Assembly: GCA_964550565.1 (NCBI GenBank)
Contig: CAZKAI010000039.1
Span: forward strand, 1-36,636
Origin: Anaeroglomus sp964550565
Lineage (GTDB): Bacteria; Planctomycetota; Phycisphaerae; Sedimentisphaerales; Anaerohalosphaeraceae
Direction: 5' to 3'
DNA length: 36,636 bases
Shown here in pieces: positions 35,176 to 36,636 of this stretch. Made by a program: the position numbers and the translations under genes. The notes beneath the pieces were generated by a model. That model was not told the origin of the DNA. It searched no databases and was given only the letters and a program-made list of their open reading frames with translations. The first letter of the stretch is position 1; every line of letters begins with the position of its first letter.

Positions 35176-35204
35176 TTGAATTCACGAATTTAACGCTGTA
35201 AAAT
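35176..35204 (+). promoter_or_regulatory. Candidate promoter of the LacI-family regulator gene
   Basis: TTGAAT (35176-35181) and TAAAAT (35199-35204) are separated by 17 bp and lie 42 bp before the GTG start at 35246. No copy of the TGCACAAA operator overlaps it. Confidence 0.45.
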
Positions 35205-35245
35205 GCAAACCTAATCCGAATACTTCCAGATTTACAGGAGTTCAT

Positions 35246-36313
35246 GTGTCGGTAACATTGAAAGAAATAGCCTATTCTGCGGGGGTTGATGTATCCGTCG
35301 TTTCGCGCATACTCAACGGCAAAGCGGACCAGTACCGAATCAGCCCGGCCTGCCAGGAACGGGTCAAGGAAATCGCCAAAACCCTCGGCTATCTCCCTAA
35401 CGCCTATGCCGCAGGCATTAAAAAAGGAAAATTTCGCTGTGTCGCCCTGCTCCAGAGCGGCAGCGCCGGCCATTACCAGGGCACGACCCATCAGACCGGC
35501 ACAAACTACCTGCCCGAAATCATGGTCAACGAGATACACCGTAATCTTGAAAAGGATGATACCCATTTGCTGCTGTCCAATATTCCCGAACAAACGGTTG
35601 ACAGCCACCAGTTGCCCAAAATATTCCGTTCCCTGATGGCGGATGGATTGATCATCAACTACTATCAGGATCTGCCTGAAAATATCAAAGCGGCGATTGA
35701 ACACACCTCAATGCCCACGGTGTGGATGAATTATAAAATGGATTACAATGCCGTTTATTCCGACAGTTTCTCGGCGGCAGAAAAAGCCACACAGCATCTG
35801 ATTGAACTGGGACATAAGCGAATTGCTTACTGCAATGTCTACTTTAAGGATCTTCAGCCGGATGCCCACCACAGCGTAGCGGACAGACGCAACGGCTATA
35901 TCGAAGCCATGCAAAAGGCCGGGCTGGGAATCTATGACATTACACCCGACCACAAAATCGACGATTCCGTGGAAAAACAAATAGACTTGTTTCACGCCGT
36001 ACTGAAACGCCCCGACCGGCCTACAGCCATGCTGTTCTACTGGTCGTATTCCGTCCCGTCAGTCTATGCTGCAGCGGCCCGGTTGGATTTGCGTATCCCC
36101 AAAGACCTGTCCATCATTACATTTGCGGGGGAATCACATCTCAGAATAGGTCTCACTGCCACCGCCATGCTTGAGCCGGAAACCGATATGGGCAGAGAGG
36201 CCGTCAATATGCTTAGAAAAAAAATGACTCTCAAGCAGAAAAATATCCCCTCCAAGCGTCTGGAATATATATTTGCCCCCATGTACACCTGCCAGAAAGC
36301 TCCGAATCCGTAA
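35246..36313 (+). CDS. LacI-family transcriptional regulator
   Basis: The 355-residue protein starts with a LacI helix-turn-helix (about 2-50): VTLKEIAYSAGVDVSVVSRI, then RISPACQERVKEIAKTLGYL and PNAYA in the hinge. The rest is a type I periplasmic-binding-like sugar-sensing domain (VWMNYK, HLIELGHKRIAYCN, AMLFYWSYSVPSVYAAA). The start is GTG with CAGGAG 5 nt upstream; the overlapping ATG at 35244 is out of frame. It is divergent from the sugar transport operon and probably represses it through the TGCACAAA palindromes, released by a sugar made from the transported substrate. Confidence 0.93.
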   Translation: MSVTLKEIAYSAGVDVSVVSRILNGKADQYRISPACQERVKEIAKTLGYLPNAYAAGIKKGKFRCVALLQSGSAGHYQGTTHQTGTNYLPEIMVNEIHRNLEKDDTHLLLSNIPEQTVDSHQLPKIFRSLMADGLIINYYQDLPENIKAAIEHTSMPTVWMNYKMDYNAVYSDSFSAAEKATQHLIELGHKRIAYCNVYFKDLQPDAHHSVADRRNGYIEAMQKAGLGIYDITPDHKIDDSVEKQIDLFHAVLKRPDRPTAMLFYWSYSVPSVYAAAARLDLRIPKDLSIITFAGESHLRIGLTATAMLEPETDMGREAVNMLRKKMTLKQKNIPSKRLEYIFAPMYTCQKAPNP

Positions 36314-36342
36314 TTTTTCCGCCCATCATTGCATTCACAACC

Positions 36343-36391
36343 ATCTGGCATTATTAAACTTACAAACAGGATGCCGGATATTGCCTTTTTT
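36343..36391 (+). terminator. Possible terminator of the regulator gene
   Basis: ATCTGGCAT (36343-36351) can pair with ATGCCGGAT (36371-36379) over nine positions including one G-U, and six T follow seven bases later (36386-36391). It is a loose match to an intrinsic terminator, 30 bp after the stop codon. The 323-bp region 36314-36636 otherwise holds only the operator and promoter at the right edge. Confidence 0.35.
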
Positions 36392-36545
36392 GCACCCCAA
36401 CATACAGGTCATACTTTAGCTACTTTTGGGTATTCATGATATTCATCGATATCCCGAAACAATTAATTTTTTCATACCTTTGTTTTGTCTTTTTGAGCAC
36501 GTTTTCAGAGGCTCAGACGGTAATTGCCGAGAAAGCTAATAAGCA

Positions 36546-36563
36546 TGCACAAAAGTTTGTGCA
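36546..36563 (+). promoter_or_regulatory. Second LacI-type operator, near-perfect palindrome
   Basis: TGCACAAAAGTTTGTGCA has two exact 8-bp arms around a 2-bp centre. It lies 9 bp upstream of the -35 at 36573. The match to the operator at 34902-34919 suggests the same regulator controls the next gene beyond the window. Confidence 0.75.
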
Positions 36564-36572
36564 CTAATTATA

Positions 36573-36602
36573 TTGACATTTAAGCCGACAATAGGGTATA
36601 GT
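36573..36602 (+). promoter_or_regulatory. Promoter for a plus-strand gene beyond the right edge
   Basis: TTGACA (36573-36578) and TATAGT (36597-36602) are separated by 18 bp. Transcription would start near 36609. The gene itself is not in the window. Confidence 0.65.
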
Positions 36603-36636
36603 AGTAATATGGCATCGTGTAAACAATGCAGCGATG

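Noticed and set aside
36609..36636. ATG at 36609 as the start of a gene cut by the right edge
   Set aside because: It coincides with the predicted transcription start and has no ribosome-binding site; the nine visible codons cannot be judged.

Overview
The window (about 36.6 kb, roughly 50% GC) looks like a metagenome-assembled scaffold from a Gram-negative planctomycete, most likely class Phycisphaerae. This is inferred from a secreted protein with a planctomycete-style dockerin-like tail, lipid A enzymes of the LpxI type, LPS-kinase-like proteins, and a carbohydrate locus of family 78 rhamnosidase, malectin-domain and beta-propeller proteins. No rRNA, tRNA, CRISPR array or transposase was recognised. 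A run of 100 Ns lies inside one gene, but exact 55-bp copies of one sequence flank it, so it is almost certainly a false scaffolding gap.

Region 1 (1-13550) is envelope and housekeeping. It holds a coiled-coil membrane protein, a tandem LPS-kinase-like protein and a ceramide-glucosyltransferase-like GT. A ten-gene minus-strand run follows, in transcription order: pyrK, pyrD, a hypothetical gene, a DUF167 gene, a transglutaminase/TPR protein, an AsmA-like protein, mnmA, a GT9 heptosyltransferase-like gene, lpxD and lpxI. pyrK has its own consensus promoter and a leader that ends in an intrinsic terminator crossed by a possible 41-codon ORF, which resembles a pyrimidine attenuator.

Region 2 (13551-21266) holds dacB (PBP4-like), two CNNM/CBS (CorC-type) membrane proteins encoded downstream of a soluble histidine kinase, a divergent single-domain response regulator, and a large TPR protein.

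Region 3 (21267-36636) is a carbohydrate-use island. It contains a GH78 alpha-L-rhamnosidase followed by phhB, a secreted cohesin-like/dockerin-like protein on the other strand, and then a six-gene minus-strand operon: Tat-type metallophosphoesterase, CUT2 sugar ABC transporter (ATPase, permease, binding lipoprotein), an 864-residue alpha-toroid/malectin protein and a GH43/GH32-like beta-propeller. A divergent LacI-family regulator sits at its head. Two near-identical 18-bp palindromes, one just downstream of the operon promoter and one just upstream of a promoter at the right edge, are the probable operators. They suggest that the regulon continues beyond the window.
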